Shown here one piece after another: positions 8,015 through 17,439 of a stretch of DNA of 64,000 bases (its first letter is position 1; each line of letters opens with the position of its first letter). The stretch is from positions 62,001 through 126,000 of the forward strand of contig NZ_WOFH01000001.1 in assembly GCF_009733595.1 (NCBI RefSeq), read 5' to 3'. Position numbers and translations under genes: made by a program. A model generated the notes under the pieces. It was not told where the DNA came from and searched no databases. It was given only the letters and a program-made list of their open reading frames with translations. This DNA is from Actinomadura litoris. GTDB lineage: Bacteria > Actinomycetota > Actinomycetes > Streptosporangiales > Streptosporangiaceae.

Positions 8015-10756
8015 GTGCTCTACGGGCGGAACACCGAACAGGCGCGGATCGCCGCGCTGCTCTCCGAGGCGCGCGACGGCAGGGACGCCGCGACGGGGAG
8101 CGGCGGCGGTCGGCGCAGCGGCGCGCTCGTCCTGCGCGGCGAGGCCGGAATAGGCAAGTCGGCCCTGCTGGAGGACGCGGCGGACGGCGTCCCCCGCGTC
8201 CTGCGCGCGGTCGGGATCGAGGCGGAGTCGGAGATCGCGTTCGCCGGACTCAACCAGCTCCTGTGGCCGGTCCGCGACCGCGTCGACTCGCTGCCCGGCC
8301 CGCAGGCCAGGGCGCTGCGCGCGGCGCTCGCCGGTTCCGGCGAGCACCCGGGCGACCCCGACTCCCGCGACCGCTTCACCACGGGCCTGGCGCTGCTGAC
8401 ACTGCTGGCCGACCTGGCCGAGGCCGACGCCCCCATGCCCGGTGAGGGGACGATCCCCCACACCCCCCGGAACGATCAGCCTCCCGGTGGGGGGGCGACC
8501 CCCCACACCCCCCGGAACGGCCCTTTGCTCTGCCTGCTGGACGACGCGCAATGGTTCGACGTCGAGACCTCCGAGGCGCTGCTGTTCGCGGCGCGGCGGC
8601 TCGCGGCCGAGGGCGTGGTGATGCTCTTCGCCGCGCGGGACGAGGCGTTCGCCGGGACCGGCCTGCCCGAACTGCACCTCGACCGGCTCGACCGCGACGC
8701 CGCCGAGCGGCTGCTCTCGACGCGGCGCCTGCCGCCGCTGACGCGCGCGCGGATCGTCCGGGAGTCGGAGGGCAACCCGCTCGCCCTGCTGGAGTTCGGC
8801 TCCGTGCGGTTCCCGGTGCCGGACGGCGCGCGGCCCCTGCCGGTCACCGACCGGGTCATCGCCGCGTTCCGCGACCAGATCGGCGGGCTCCCGGAAGCGA
8901 CTCAGACGATGCTGCTCATCGCGGCGGCCGAGGGGCGCGGGCACATGCCGAGCCAGCTCGCGGCGGCGCGCGCTCTGGGCGTCGGCCTGGCCGACCTGGA
9001 GGAGGCCGAGCGCGCCCGCCTCGTCGAGGTGACCGGGCGGACGATCGTGTTCCGCCATCCCCTCATCCGCGCCGCGTCCTACCACGGGGCGGTGGCGGCG
9101 CAGCGGCTCGCCGTCCACCGCGCCCTCGCGGACGCGGCGGACGACCTGGACTGCCGCGCACGCCACCTCGCGTCCGCCGCGATGGCCCCGGACGAGGACG
9201 TCGCCAGCGAACTCCAGCAGGCGGCGGAGCGCGCGCGGGGCCGATGCGGTTACGCGACCGCCGCGGCCCTTTACCGGCAGGCGGCGGAACTGACGCCTGT
9301 TCCGCATGCGCGGGCGGTCCGGTTGAGGTCGGCGGCGGAGCTGACCCTCCAGGCGGGGCAGCCCGACGAGGCCGAGTCCCTCGCGGCGGACGCCGAGAAG
9401 TTCACCGCGGACACCGCCGAGCACGCGCGCCTCGGCCGCGTCCGCGCGTCCGTCGAGTTCGAGCGCGGCGACCCGGCGACCGCCGCGCGGATGATGGTGG
9501 AGCACGCCGAGCACGCCGCCCCGGACGACCGGGCCGAGATGCTGCGCACCGGCGCCACCTACGCGTGGAGGTCCGGCGAGGCCCCCGCCGTACTGCGCGC
9601 CGCCCGCCTCCTGCCCGCCGACCGGACGATCCAGGGCCTCGCGCACCTGGTCGAGGGCGATGTCGGGCGGGGGCTCCCCGTCCTGGCGGCGCTGGTGTCG
9701 CAGGCCCGCGCCACCGAGCCGGCCGGACGGCTCCGGGCGGCGCGGCTCGCGCTCATCGTCGGCGACGACGCGGCGGCGCTCGACCTCACCACCGCCGAGA
9801 CGGCGTTCTCCCGGGGGCACGGCCTGATCGGCTCGCTCCCCGACGTCCTGCGGACGCAGGCGCAGGCCAGGATCGCGGCGGGCCTGCACGGCGACGCGGA
9901 GCACAGCGTCGCGGAGGCGGTCGCGCTCGCCCGCGACATCGGCCTGCCGGTCCGCGAGGGACGGTTCCGCGCCGTCCTCGCGCGGATCCCGGCGATCGAG
10001 GGCGACGAGGCGCGGCTGACCGAACTGATGGACGACACACCGCAAAGCGGACTCACGGGCCTGCTCCACCTCGGTCTCGGACGCTACGACGACGCGCTCC
10101 GCCACCTGGAAGGCGCCGCGCACGGCCCACGCCGATACAGCGCGGGCGTCATGGTGTCTTCCGCGGACCTGGTGGAAGCAGCGGTCCGTTCCGGCGATCC
10201 CGACCGCGCGCGCCCAGCGTTCGACCGTTTTCATGCATGGGCGCACGCAGGAGGACAGCCCTGGGCACTCGCCGTGGCGTCCCGCTGCAAGGCTCTCCTA
10301 GAGGACGCGGAAGAGCATTACGCTCAGGCCATTTCCCTGCACGAACGATCAACGCGACCGTTCGAGCGGGCCCGCACAGAACTTCTGTATGGCGAATGGC
10401 TTCGGCGCGCCCGCCGCCGCTCGGACGCCCGCCACCCGCTCCGCTCGGCGGTGGAGATCTTCGAACGCCTCCGCGCGGCACCCTGGCTCGACCGCGCACG
10501 CGCCGAACTGCGGGCGACCGGCGTGCCCGGCGCCGCGTCCGTTCCCACGGCCCCGGACCTCTTCGACCGCCTCACCCCGCAGGAACTCCAGGTCGTCCGC
10601 CTGGCGGCCGAGGGCACGAGCAGCCGCGACATCGCCGCACAACTGTTCCTCAGCCCGCGAACGGTCGAATACCACCTTTACAAGGCGTATCCCAAGCTCG
10701 GCATCTCCTCGCGCAAGGAACTGTCGCGGCTCACCCTTGAGCCGGCTCATTCCTGA
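8015..10756 (+). CDS. large LuxR-family regulator with AAA ATPase and TPR-like region
   Basis: A 913-residue MalT-like activator. The N-terminal ATPase has Walker A GEAGIGKS (residues 42-49) and Walker B LLCLLDDAQWFD (about residues 170-181). A long helical, TPR-like middle follows, and the C-terminal LuxR helix-turn-helix starts at LTPQELQVVRLAAEGTSSRD and includes LFLSPRTVEYHLYKAY. An in-frame insertion of about 35 residues just before Walker B is encoded by a C-rich direct repeat and looks like captured intergenic DNA. The 3' end overlaps the convergent dienelactone hydrolase gene by 26 bp. It probably regulates the divergent Old Yellow Enzyme gene; this is inferred from position. Confidence 0.9.
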   Translation: MLYGRNTEQARIAALLSEARDGRDAATGSGGGRRSGALVLRGEAGIGKSALLEDAADGVPRVLRAVGIEAESEIAFAGLNQLLWPVRDRVDSLPGPQARALRAALAGSGEHPGDPDSRDRFTTGLALLTLLADLAEADAPMPGEGTIPHTPRNDQPPGGGATPHTPRNGPLLCLLDDAQWFDVETSEALLFAARRLAAEGVVMLFAARDEAFAGTGLPELHLDRLDRDAAERLLSTRRLPPLTRARIVRESEGNPLALLEFGSVRFPVPDGARPLPVTDRVIAAFRDQIGGLPEATQTMLLIAAAEGRGHMPSQLAAARALGVGLADLEEAERARLVEVTGRTIVFRHPLIRAASYHGAVAAQRLAVHRALADAADDLDCRARHLASAAMAPDEDVASELQQAAERARGRCGYATAAALYRQAAELTPVPHARAVRLRSAAELTLQAGQPDEAESLAADAEKFTADTAEHARLGRVRASVEFERGDPATAARMMVEHAEHAAPDDRAEMLRTGATYAWRSGEAPAVLRAARLLPADRTIQGLAHLVEGDVGRGLPVLAALVSQARATEPAGRLRAARLALIVGDDAAALDLTTAETAFSRGHGLIGSLPDVLRTQAQARIAAGLHGDAEHSVAEAVALARDIGLPVREGRFRAVLARIPAIEGDEARLTELMDDTPQSGLTGLLHLGLGRYDDALRHLEGAAHGPRRYSAGVMVSSADLVEAAVRSGDPDRARPAFDRFHAWAHAGGQPWALAVASRCKALLEDAEEHYAQAISLHERSTRPFERARTELLYGEWLRRARRRSDARHPLRSAVEIFERLRAAPWLDRARAELRATGVPGAASVPTAPDLFDRLTPQELQVVRLAAEGTSSRDIAAQLFLSPRTVEYHLYKAYPKLGISSRKELSRLTLEPAHS
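8451..8519 (+). repeat. 24-bp direct repeat captured in a coding region
   Basis: Two 24-bp copies (8451-8474 and 8496-8519) differ at one base and are 45 bp apart, with a G-run between them. They encode the repeated peptide HTPRN in an insertion just before Walker B of the LuxR-type regulator. Because the period is 45 bp the frame is kept. Confidence 0.8.
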
Positions 10757-11439
10757 GAGTGCGCGCGAGGAACTCCTCCGCGAGCCGCCACGCCTTTTCC
10801 GCCGGTTCGGGCTGGTGGAACATGGGCGCCTTGCGGTTGTGGAACGCGTGCCCGCCGTCCTCCTGGACGTGGATCTCCATGTTCTCCCGCCCCTCGACCG
10901 CGCGCTCGACGGCCGCCACGTCCTCGCGGGGGATGTAGGGGTCGGAACCACCGAAGTGGAACTGCGCGGGCGCCTTGATTCGCTCGATCTCCCCGAGCGC
11001 TCCCGGAACCCCGGGACCCATAGAACGACACCAGGGCATCAACGTCCGCCCGCGCGGCCAGCAGATAGGCCAGCGTCCCGCCGAAACAGAACCCGAGCAC
11101 GCCCACCGGCCCCGACACCTCCGGAAGCCCCCGCACATGTCCGAGCGCGGCCTCCAGATCCTCCGGCCCCTTCTCCCAGTCGAACCGCGAGACCATCGAC
11201 GCCGCCTTCGGCAACGCCTTCTCGTCATGCCGGACGGACCATTCCGGCTCGATCCGCCAGAACATGTCGGGCGCCGCCACGACATATCCCAGCGCCACGA
11301 GATCCCGCGCCACGGCCTCCATGTAGTCGCCGACCCCGAAGATCTCCTGGACCAGCAGGATTCCCGGCCCCGGTTTCTCCGGGGCCCACACGTGCAGGGC
11401 GAACTCGCCGTCCGCGACACGCACTCGCTCGATACGCAT
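10731..11439 (-). pseudogene. dienelactone hydrolase family gene with a one-base frameshift
   Basis: The first part (from ATG 11439) reads MRIERVRVADGEFALHVW and contains the nucleophile motif GFCFGGTLAY typical of carboxymethylenebutenolidase-like hydrolases. The second part, in another frame, contains PAQFHFGGSDPYIP (the Asp loop) and EDGGHAFHN (the catalytic His). Joining them needs removal of one base near 11011-11022, inside GGGTCCCGGGG, after the residues VSFYG. The corrected protein would be 235 residues, the normal family length. The break is either a true inactivating mutation or a homopolymer sequencing error. The gene is translationally coupled to the thioesterase upstream (TGATG) and overlaps the end of the convergent LuxR regulator. 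Confidence 0.8.
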
Positions 11440-11852
11440 CAGCCCATGATCGCGTAGACGGCACTCGCGTGCGCGACCACGGCGGAGTCCCCGTCCAGGG
11501 TCAGGGTCACATCGGCGAACGCGAGCGTCCGCCCGAGCTTGCTCAACCGCACGGCGACGAGCACGTCCCGCCCGACCACGGGCCGCTGGAAGGACGTGTT
11601 GAGCTGGACGGTCGTCATCGGCGCATAGCCGCCCTTGGCCCCCGCGACCGCCACCACGACCCCGGTGTCGGCCGCCGCCATCATCGCCTGCCCCGACAGC
11701 GCGCCGCCCTCCCGGGCGAGCCGCTCCGACCACGGCAGCCGCAGCACCGCCGTCCCGTCCCCCACCTCCTCCACGACGAGCCCCAGGTCGAGCACCCAGG
11801 GCGCGAAGTTCTCACGCAGGATCTTGTCGCCGTCCACGGGCTGCAACGTCAC
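11439..11852 (-). CDS. PaaI-type hotdog thioesterase
   Basis: A small acyl-CoA thioesterase of about 137 residues. The hotdog fold is recognisable from the helix GGALSGQAMMAAADTGVVVAV and the strand TVQLNTSFQRPVVGRDVLV. I use the GTG at 11852; an in-frame GTG at 11882 would overlap the divergent P450 start region. Its stop codon shares a base with the start of the dienelactone hydrolase (TGATG), so the two form an operon. With starts only about 10-25 bp from the divergent P450 gene there is little room for conventional promoters, so leaderless or overlapping transcripts are likely. Confidence 0.75.
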   Translation of the reverse strand: MTLQPVDGDKILRENFAPWVLDLGLVVEEVGDGTAVLRLPWSERLAREGGALSGQAMMAAADTGVVVAVAGAKGGYAPMTTVQLNTSFQRPVVGRDVLVAVRLSKLGRTLAFADVTLTLDGDSAVVAHASAVYAIMG

Positions 11853-11861
11853 ACCGCCATG

Positions 11862-13157
11862 ATGCACTCTGAAGGCATGCACGAGGAGATCTTCCTGCCC
11901 TCGACCTACGCGGCCGGGGTCCCCTACGCCGCCTTCCGGAAGCTGCGCGCCGAGTCACCCGTCGCCTGGATACCGGAACCCGCCGTCGGCCCCTGGCCCC
12001 CCGGCACCGGATACTGGGCGGTCTTCTCCCACGCCGACGTGAAACACGTCCTGCGCTCCCCCGACCTCTTCTCCTCCCACCTCGGCGCCACCCAGATCCG
12101 CGACCCCGACACACCCGAGGACCTCGACTTCGTCCGCGCGATGATGCTCAACCAGGACCCCCCGTCCCACTCCCGCCTCCGCCGCATCGTCGCCGCCGCG
12201 TTCACCCCCCGCGCCGTCCGCGCGCTGGAGCAGACAATAGAAACGCGGGCGCGTACCCTCATCGCCTCCGCCGTCGGCCACGACACCGACTTCGTCGAGC
12301 TCGCCGCCGACCTCCCCGTCTGGACGCTCGCGCACATCATGGGCGTCCCCGAGACCGACCGCCGCCTCCTCTACGACTGGGCGTCCCGCGTCATCGGCTA
12401 CCAGGACGACGAGTACGCCGACCTCTCCACCACCACGTCCATGAGCCCCATGGCCCGCGAGGCGACGCGCCGCAAACCGTCCACCACCACCCACCCGGAC
12501 GGCCGCCCGGTCAACCCCCGCTCCGCCGCCGCCCTCGCCGACATGTTCGCCTACGCCCACGCCCTGGCGGCCGTCAAGAAGAAGCGCCCGACCGACGACA
12601 TCATGTCCCGCATGCTCGAAGGCGGCCTCACCGGCCACGAGTTCGAGAACATGTTCTTCCTGTTCGCCGTCGCCGGAAACGAGACCCTGCGCAACGGCAT
12701 CCCCGGCGGCCTGCTCACCCTCCTCGACCACCCTGCCGAACTGGCCCGCCTCCGCGCCGACCCGTCCCTCCTCCCGTCCGCCGTCGAGGAGATGCTCCGC
12801 TTCTGGCCCCCGGTCATGGACTTCCGCCGCACCGCCACCACCGACCTCACCCTCTCCGGCCGCCCCATCCGCGCGGGCCAGAAGGTCGTCGTCTACCACG
12901 CCTCCGCCAACCGGGACGAAACCGTCTTCCCCGACCCGGACCGCTTCGACATCACCCGCGCCCCCAACGACCACGTCAGCTTCGGCTTCGGCCCCCACTA
13001 CTGCCTGGGCGCCCACCTGGCCCGCGCCCAGATGCGCGCCCTCTTCCGCGCCCTCCTCCCCCACCCCGTCGAACGCACCGGCACCCCCGTCCGCCTGGCC
13101 TCCAACTTCCAGAACGGCCTGAAGCACCTCCCCGTCCGCCTGACCCCCACCCCCTAA
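11862..13157 (+). CDS. cytochrome P450, CYP124/CYP125/CYP142-like
   Basis: A soluble P450 of about 430 residues. The I-helix reads FAVAGNETLRNGI, with the Asn-Glu-Thr pattern of the mycobacterial CYP124/125/142 group that hydroxylates sterol side chains or methyl-branched lipids. The ExxR motif is EEMLRFWPP and the heme loop FGFGPHYCLGAHLARAQ. The start is uncertain: ATGs at 11859, 11862 and 11877 are in frame and none has a well-spaced ribosome site. It is divergent from the thioesterase. Electrons must come from a ferredoxin encoded elsewhere, since none is in the window. A lipid or sterol substrate is inference from the family. Confidence 0.87.
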   Translation: MHSEGMHEEIFLPSTYAAGVPYAAFRKLRAESPVAWIPEPAVGPWPPGTGYWAVFSHADVKHVLRSPDLFSSHLGATQIRDPDTPEDLDFVRAMMLNQDPPSHSRLRRIVAAAFTPRAVRALEQTIETRARTLIASAVGHDTDFVELAADLPVWTLAHIMGVPETDRRLLYDWASRVIGYQDDEYADLSTTTSMSPMAREATRRKPSTTTHPDGRPVNPRSAAALADMFAYAHALAAVKKKRPTDDIMSRMLEGGLTGHEFENMFFLFAVAGNETLRNGIPGGLLTLLDHPAELARLRADPSLLPSAVEEMLRFWPPVMDFRRTATTDLTLSGRPIRAGQKVVVYHASANRDETVFPDPDRFDITRAPNDHVSFGFGPHYCLGAHLARAQMRALFRALLPHPVERTGTPVRLASNFQNGLKHLPVRLTPTP

Positions 13158-13200
13158 CCCCGTCGCGAACCCGTCCCCGATCTCGGTACGCTTGCAACGA

Positions 13201-13273
13201 GGGTCGCTAGCTCAATTGGCAGAGCTCCGGACTTTTAATCCGTAGGTTGTGGGTTCGAGTCCCACGCGACCCA
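13201..13273 (+). tRNA. tRNA-Lys (anticodon TTT)
   Basis: A full 73-base cloverleaf: acceptor GGGTCGC/GCGACCC, D-stem GCTC/GAGC, anticodon loop CTTTTAA and T-arm GTGGG/CCCAC around TTCGAGT, with A as discriminator. The CCA end is not encoded (the DNA reads ACCC). The outermost pair of the anticodon stem is a C-T mismatch. It sits at the left edge of the helicase/nuclease island, a position that integrases often use, but I did not find a second copy of its 3' end. Confidence 0.95.
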
Positions 13274-13574
13274 CCCAGCTTGACCAGGGCAAACACGAGA
13301 TTGCCCGGCTTGTCCATCGCCCGACATGCCCCGGTTCGTCCCCGTGGCGGCTCGATGGCGGCTCGGCGGCTCGATCCGGGCTCCGCGTCCACCCTGGTAG
13401 CGCCTCGAAAGCCGGTACTCTTCGCGCGCTCAAGCCGATCATGTCGCCCACAGAACCGGCCGCGATGGCAGTTGCCAACGTACTTTCGCAGGCGTAAATC
13501 CGCAGGCCCGTATCCCAGCGGCCGCGCTAGGGTTTGTGTGGTTTCAAGGTGCACTCTGAGTAAGGATAGTGGTT
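13274..13574. other. intergenic spacer after tRNA-Lys, no gene seen
   Basis: About 300 bp with no gene that I can support. A minus-strand frame that runs into the tRNA is an artefact of the tRNA sequence. The last bases hold AAGGA (13562-13566), the ribosome site of the helicase gene. Confidence 0.5.
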
Positions 13575-16159
13575 GTGGCATTCAAGCAGGTCGGGGTAGA
13601 GAAGGCGTCGTATGAGACGCCAGAGGCGCTCTACCGTGATCTTCCGCGGACACCTGACGCCGTCCCGGGCCTCCTGACCCACCAGGGTGATCTGCTGCGT
13701 CTCTATGCCGCCCGAAGCACCTCGGGGCGCGGGACATTGCCCTGGAGTTGCCGACTGGGACGGGCAAAACCATCCCGGCGCTATTGATCAGCGAGTGGTG
13801 GCGGCAGACGAAGCGCGCGCGGGTTGCATACGCCTGCCCGACCGATCAGCTCGCCCGGCAGGTCGCCGCGACCGCGAGCCGGGAAGGCGTCCCGGCGGTG
13901 GTCCTCACCGGCGACCACAAGAAGTGGCTGCTGGATGACCTGACCCGCTACGACTCGGGTGAGGTGATCGTCATCACGACCTACAGCACCATCTTTAACA
14001 GCTCTCCCAAGCTCGATCCGCACCCGGACTTGCTGGTCTTCGACGACGCCCACAACGGCGAGCAGTACGTAGCCGAGCAGTACTGCGTGAAGGTGAACCG
14101 GACCGGCGACGAGTTCTCCGACATCGAGCTGTTCAACGAACTCCTCGACATCCTGGCGCCCGGGCTGAACGACCTGTCGCTACGGCGGCTGCGGGAAACC
14201 GACGCTGAGGTCGGCGCGCACGAGAAGGTCGAGTTGGTGATCCCCGCGCAGCACAACGGGATGGCCGAGCGGCTCGCCGCCCTCCTGTCCGGTTTGGATC
14301 GGCCGTGGGTGTTCCGCTACGCGATGATCAGCAAGGTGCTGGCGTCCTGCCTCGTCTACCTCACCCACTCGGGCATCCAGATCCGACCGCTCATCCCACA
14401 CACCGAAGACAACCGGGCCTTCACCGACGCGAAACAGCGCCTCTACCTGTCGGCGACCCTCGGCGACGCCGGTGACCTTGAGCGTTCCTTCGGACGTTCC
14501 GGAATCCTGCGGATCTCGCTGCCCGAGCCCCGCTCTGGCCAGCGGTTCATGGTGTTCCCCGACCTCATCTCCCAAGACAACGCCGACGACCTCACCGAGG
14601 AGATCACCCGCCGGGCGGGCAAGGCCTTGGTCCTGGCCCCCGACACGGCGACCGCGCGGGCCACCGCCGACGCGATTGCCCAGCCCGGATGGCCCGTGCT
14701 CACCAAGGACGATGTGAAGCATGGAATGGACCCCTTTTCCGCCCTCCCCGAGGGAGTGTGCGCGCTGGCCAGCCGCTACGACGGCCTCGACCTGCCGCAC
14801 GACGCGTGCAGGCTCGTTGTCATCGAAAGCGTCCCCGATCGCGACCAACTCCAAGAGCGGTTTCTGTCCCGACAAGTCCGCGCCGGCGCCGCCCTCAGCG
14901 AGCGCGTCCGCACACGCGTCGTCCAAGGACTGGGCCGCTGCACCCGCGCCGCCAACGACTGGGCGCTCGTCGTCGTCCGCGGCCAGGAGCTGACCCGCTA
15001 CCTGCTCCGCCCAGAGATCCAATCTGCGCTGTCTCCCGACCTGCAAGCCGAGATCCGCTTCGGGACAGAGAACAGCCGACAGACCACCACCGACATCCTG
15101 GAGAACGTCCAAGTATTCCTCGATCAAGAGTCCTCCCCGGTCTGGCGCGAGCAGGCTGTCCCGAACCTCAACACCCTACGCGCCTCCCTCCAGCGGACGC
15201 CGCCAGCCGGGAGCGACGCACTGGCCGCCTCGGCCGCCGCCGAGATCGAAGCATGCGCCCTGGCCGGGCACAGCAAGTGGTCCGAGGCCAGTTCGCAGGC
15301 CAACCGGGTCGCAAACCTGCTGTCCCAAGGCGGCGACGCCACCGTCGGCTACCGGGCCTTCTGGATCCTGCTCGCCGGAATGTGGGCCTACCGGGCCGCG
15401 GCCGAGGGCGACACCTCGATGCTCGCTACCGCCCACCAGTTGGTGTTCAACGCCGACCGCACCGCGCGTGGCTCGTGGGTTCGGGCGCTACCGTCCCTGC
15501 CCCAAGCACCGCCCACCGACATGCCGCCTCAGGACGACGTCGCCGTTGCCGAGGCGGCCCGCCAGATCCTCAACCAGTCGCCCGGCAAGCTCGGCAAGCG
15601 GCTCACCGCGATGGTTGCTGGCCTCACCGAGGTCTCCCACACGAAGTACGAGCCCGCGCTGACCGAGCTCGGGTTCTTCCTCGGCGCCGAGGCCGCCAAG
15701 CCCCAGGGCAGCGGACGTTCGGACTCCAACTGGTGCTGGGGCAGCCACATGTGGTTCGCGCTTGAGGCCAAGAGCGAGCACACTAAGCCCGAAGGCCTTG
15801 TTCCGCACAACGACATACGTCAGGTCAACGATCAGCTCAAGCTCCTGGCCTCCGACCGCGACCACGACGGCATCCCGGCTGGCAGCATCACCGCGATCAT
15901 TTCACCGCGGGTAGCCGTCGACCCCACCGGCGCAATCGGCGCCGCCGAGCACTCTCACCTCGTCCACCCCGACACCATCCTCGGCCTAGCCCGCGAGGTC
16001 GACCACGCCTGGACCGACCTCATCGGCAAGCGCACCGGCCAAGCCCCCGCCCAGTTCCAGCGGCTCGTCGCCACTGTCTTCGCCCAGCACGGCATCCTCC
16101 CCAGCCAAGTCCGCGACCGCCTCACCGAACACCACGTCACTAACCTGAGAACGACCTGA
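13575..16159 (+). CDS. SF2 DEAD/DEAH-like helicase with C-terminal PD-(D/E)XK-like nuclease motif; frameshift before Walker A
   Basis: Starting at GTG 13575, the N-terminus ends in LLTHQGDLLRLYAAR and then leaves frame. The rest resumes in the -1 frame as KHLGARDIALELPTGTGKT, so one base is missing near 13713-13716 or the ribosome slips there. Helicase motifs follow: Walker A PTGTGKT (13751-13771), motif II DDAH instead of DEAH (14042-14053), LYLSATL (III), a motif V region near LASRYDGLDLPHDACRLVVI and VI as QGLGRCTRA. The C-terminal third contains SDSNW (Asp at 15722-15724), EAKSE (15764-15778) and a downstream Gln in IRQVNDQL, the pattern of PD-(D/E)XK nucleases. A helicase-nuclease of about 860 residues beside a tRNA and a second nuclease-like gene suggests anti-phage or anti-plasmid defence. 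Function is inferred. Confidence 0.75.
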
Positions 16160-16217
16160 ACACCGGGCAGAGGACTGCACGCAAGGAGCGGGACCGTTCA
16201 GGTGTGGCCGGCCGTGA

Positions 16218-16320
16218 TGTAATCTTGATGCGTCTGGCCTGGAGGAGTTGTCGCGTGATGAGCTGATCGCTCTCGCGCGGGGTCTACTGGCCGAGAACGC
16301 CGAGTTACGGGATGAGCAAC
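16218..16320 (+). mobile_element. scrap of a transposase N-terminus (IS66-like)
   Basis: In one frame the DNA reads GLEELSRDELIALARGLLAE and then NAELRDEQPRDPRPDG, which is the start of IS66-type transposases (leucine-rich coil after SRDELI). There is no start codon in frame, no catalytic domain follows, and the next gene begins at 16510. It marks a former insertion between the helicase and the nuclease-like gene. Confidence 0.55.
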
Positions 16321-16509
16321 CACGCGACCCTCGCCCGGACGGCGTCGCGCACGACATCGCAGGCGAAGCTGATCGGTTCGCTCACGCTCGATAATCAAAG
16401 GCGGGCTGTCGGCACAGAGGTTATCCTGATCGGCAGAGTAAATAGGACCCCGGACGCGGCCCGCCGTCCCTGTCGTACGTCCGGCGTAGCGTTGCGCACG
16501 GAGGCTGAT

Positions 16510-17385
16510 ATGCCGCGAAAGGTCACCCCGGCCCAGTACAAACGCATGGTCGACGCCTACAACCGTAAGCAGAAGCAGGCCGTAGACAAGTACAACCGCG
16601 AAGTAAAGGCGCACAACCGCAAGGTGGACCGCGCTATCAACGACTACAACCGCGAGGAACGCACGCACAACGCGCGCGTGCGTTCCAATCAAAAGCGACT
16701 CAACGCCGAGATCGCGCGACTCAACCGCCAGCGTTCGACAACCCGCTACGTCACGGTGCAGACCTCCACCATCGCGCTGCACACCGCGTACTCCCACGTC
16801 GACGAACAGTCCGAATTGTGGAACGAGCGCGGGCAAGAGCTAGCCGAGTTGGCGGAAGCCGAGACGGCCAACAGCGCCCACGTCGCCAACACCCTCCTAG
16901 GCGAGACATCCGCTGCGGAGGAGATCGAGGAAACGTCGCTCACCGACGAGCTGTCCGCTCTGTCACTAGACCTGCACAACCGCTGGGAGGGCGCCCTCTT
17001 CGCGATCAATCCGCGAAATCCGGACGCTGCGCGACATTTCTGCACCAGTGCCCGCGAGGTCATCGTAGAACTGATTAACATGAAGGCTCCCGATGCCGCG
17101 GTGCTGCAAGCCAAGCCGAACTGCAAGCGAGGACCGGACGGCAAGGCGGTCGCGCGGCGGGAAAAGATCGGCTACCTGCTCGATTTGAACGGTGCCGACT
17201 ACGAGGCTCTGGGCGACTTCGTAGAGACCAACGTCAACGACGTGATGAACCTGTTCTCCCAGTTCAACAGGGGCACACATGGCACGGCAGGACGCTTCGA
17301 CGTCCCCACCCTCCGCACGATCAAGCATCGTGTCGAGGACTCGATTCGATTCCTATCCACGCTCGTCCAAGGCTCCAGCCGCTGA
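16510..17385 (+). CDS. Asn-rich coiled-coil protein with C-terminal domain like predicted pPIWI-associating nucleases
   Basis: A 291-residue protein from ATG 16510 with GGAGG at 16500-16504. The N-terminal 70 residues are a basic coiled coil with repeating YNRE/HNRK units (VDAYNRKQKQ, DKYNREVKAHNRKV, NDYNREERTHNARV). The C-terminal domain (about residues 155-291) has DLHNRWEGALFAINPRNPDA, ARHFCTSAREVIVELI, a basic RREKIGYLL and FNRGTHGTAGRFD. From memory this matches the all-helical family called predicted pPIWI-associating nuclease. No Argonaute-like gene is in the window. It follows the helicase-nuclease gene by 350 bp on the same strand and may act with it. Nuclease function is untested here. 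Confidence 0.65.
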   Translation: MPRKVTPAQYKRMVDAYNRKQKQAVDKYNREVKAHNRKVDRAINDYNREERTHNARVRSNQKRLNAEIARLNRQRSTTRYVTVQTSTIALHTAYSHVDEQSELWNERGQELAELAEAETANSAHVANTLLGETSAAEEIEETSLTDELSALSLDLHNRWEGALFAINPRNPDAARHFCTSAREVIVELINMKAPDAAVLQAKPNCKRGPDGKAVARREKIGYLLDLNGADYEALGDFVETNVNDVMNLFSQFNRGTHGTAGRFDVPTLRTIKHRVEDSIRFLSTLVQGSSR

Positions 17386-17439
17386 CCCAGGCCGCTCAAC
17401 GGTAATGCTGGTCGAAAAGAGCTCGAAGAGCTGGCCCGC

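Noticed and set aside
13207..13581. Minus-strand frame ending over the tRNA gene
   Set aside because: Its C-terminus is simply the reverse translation of tRNA-Lys, a frequent false gene.
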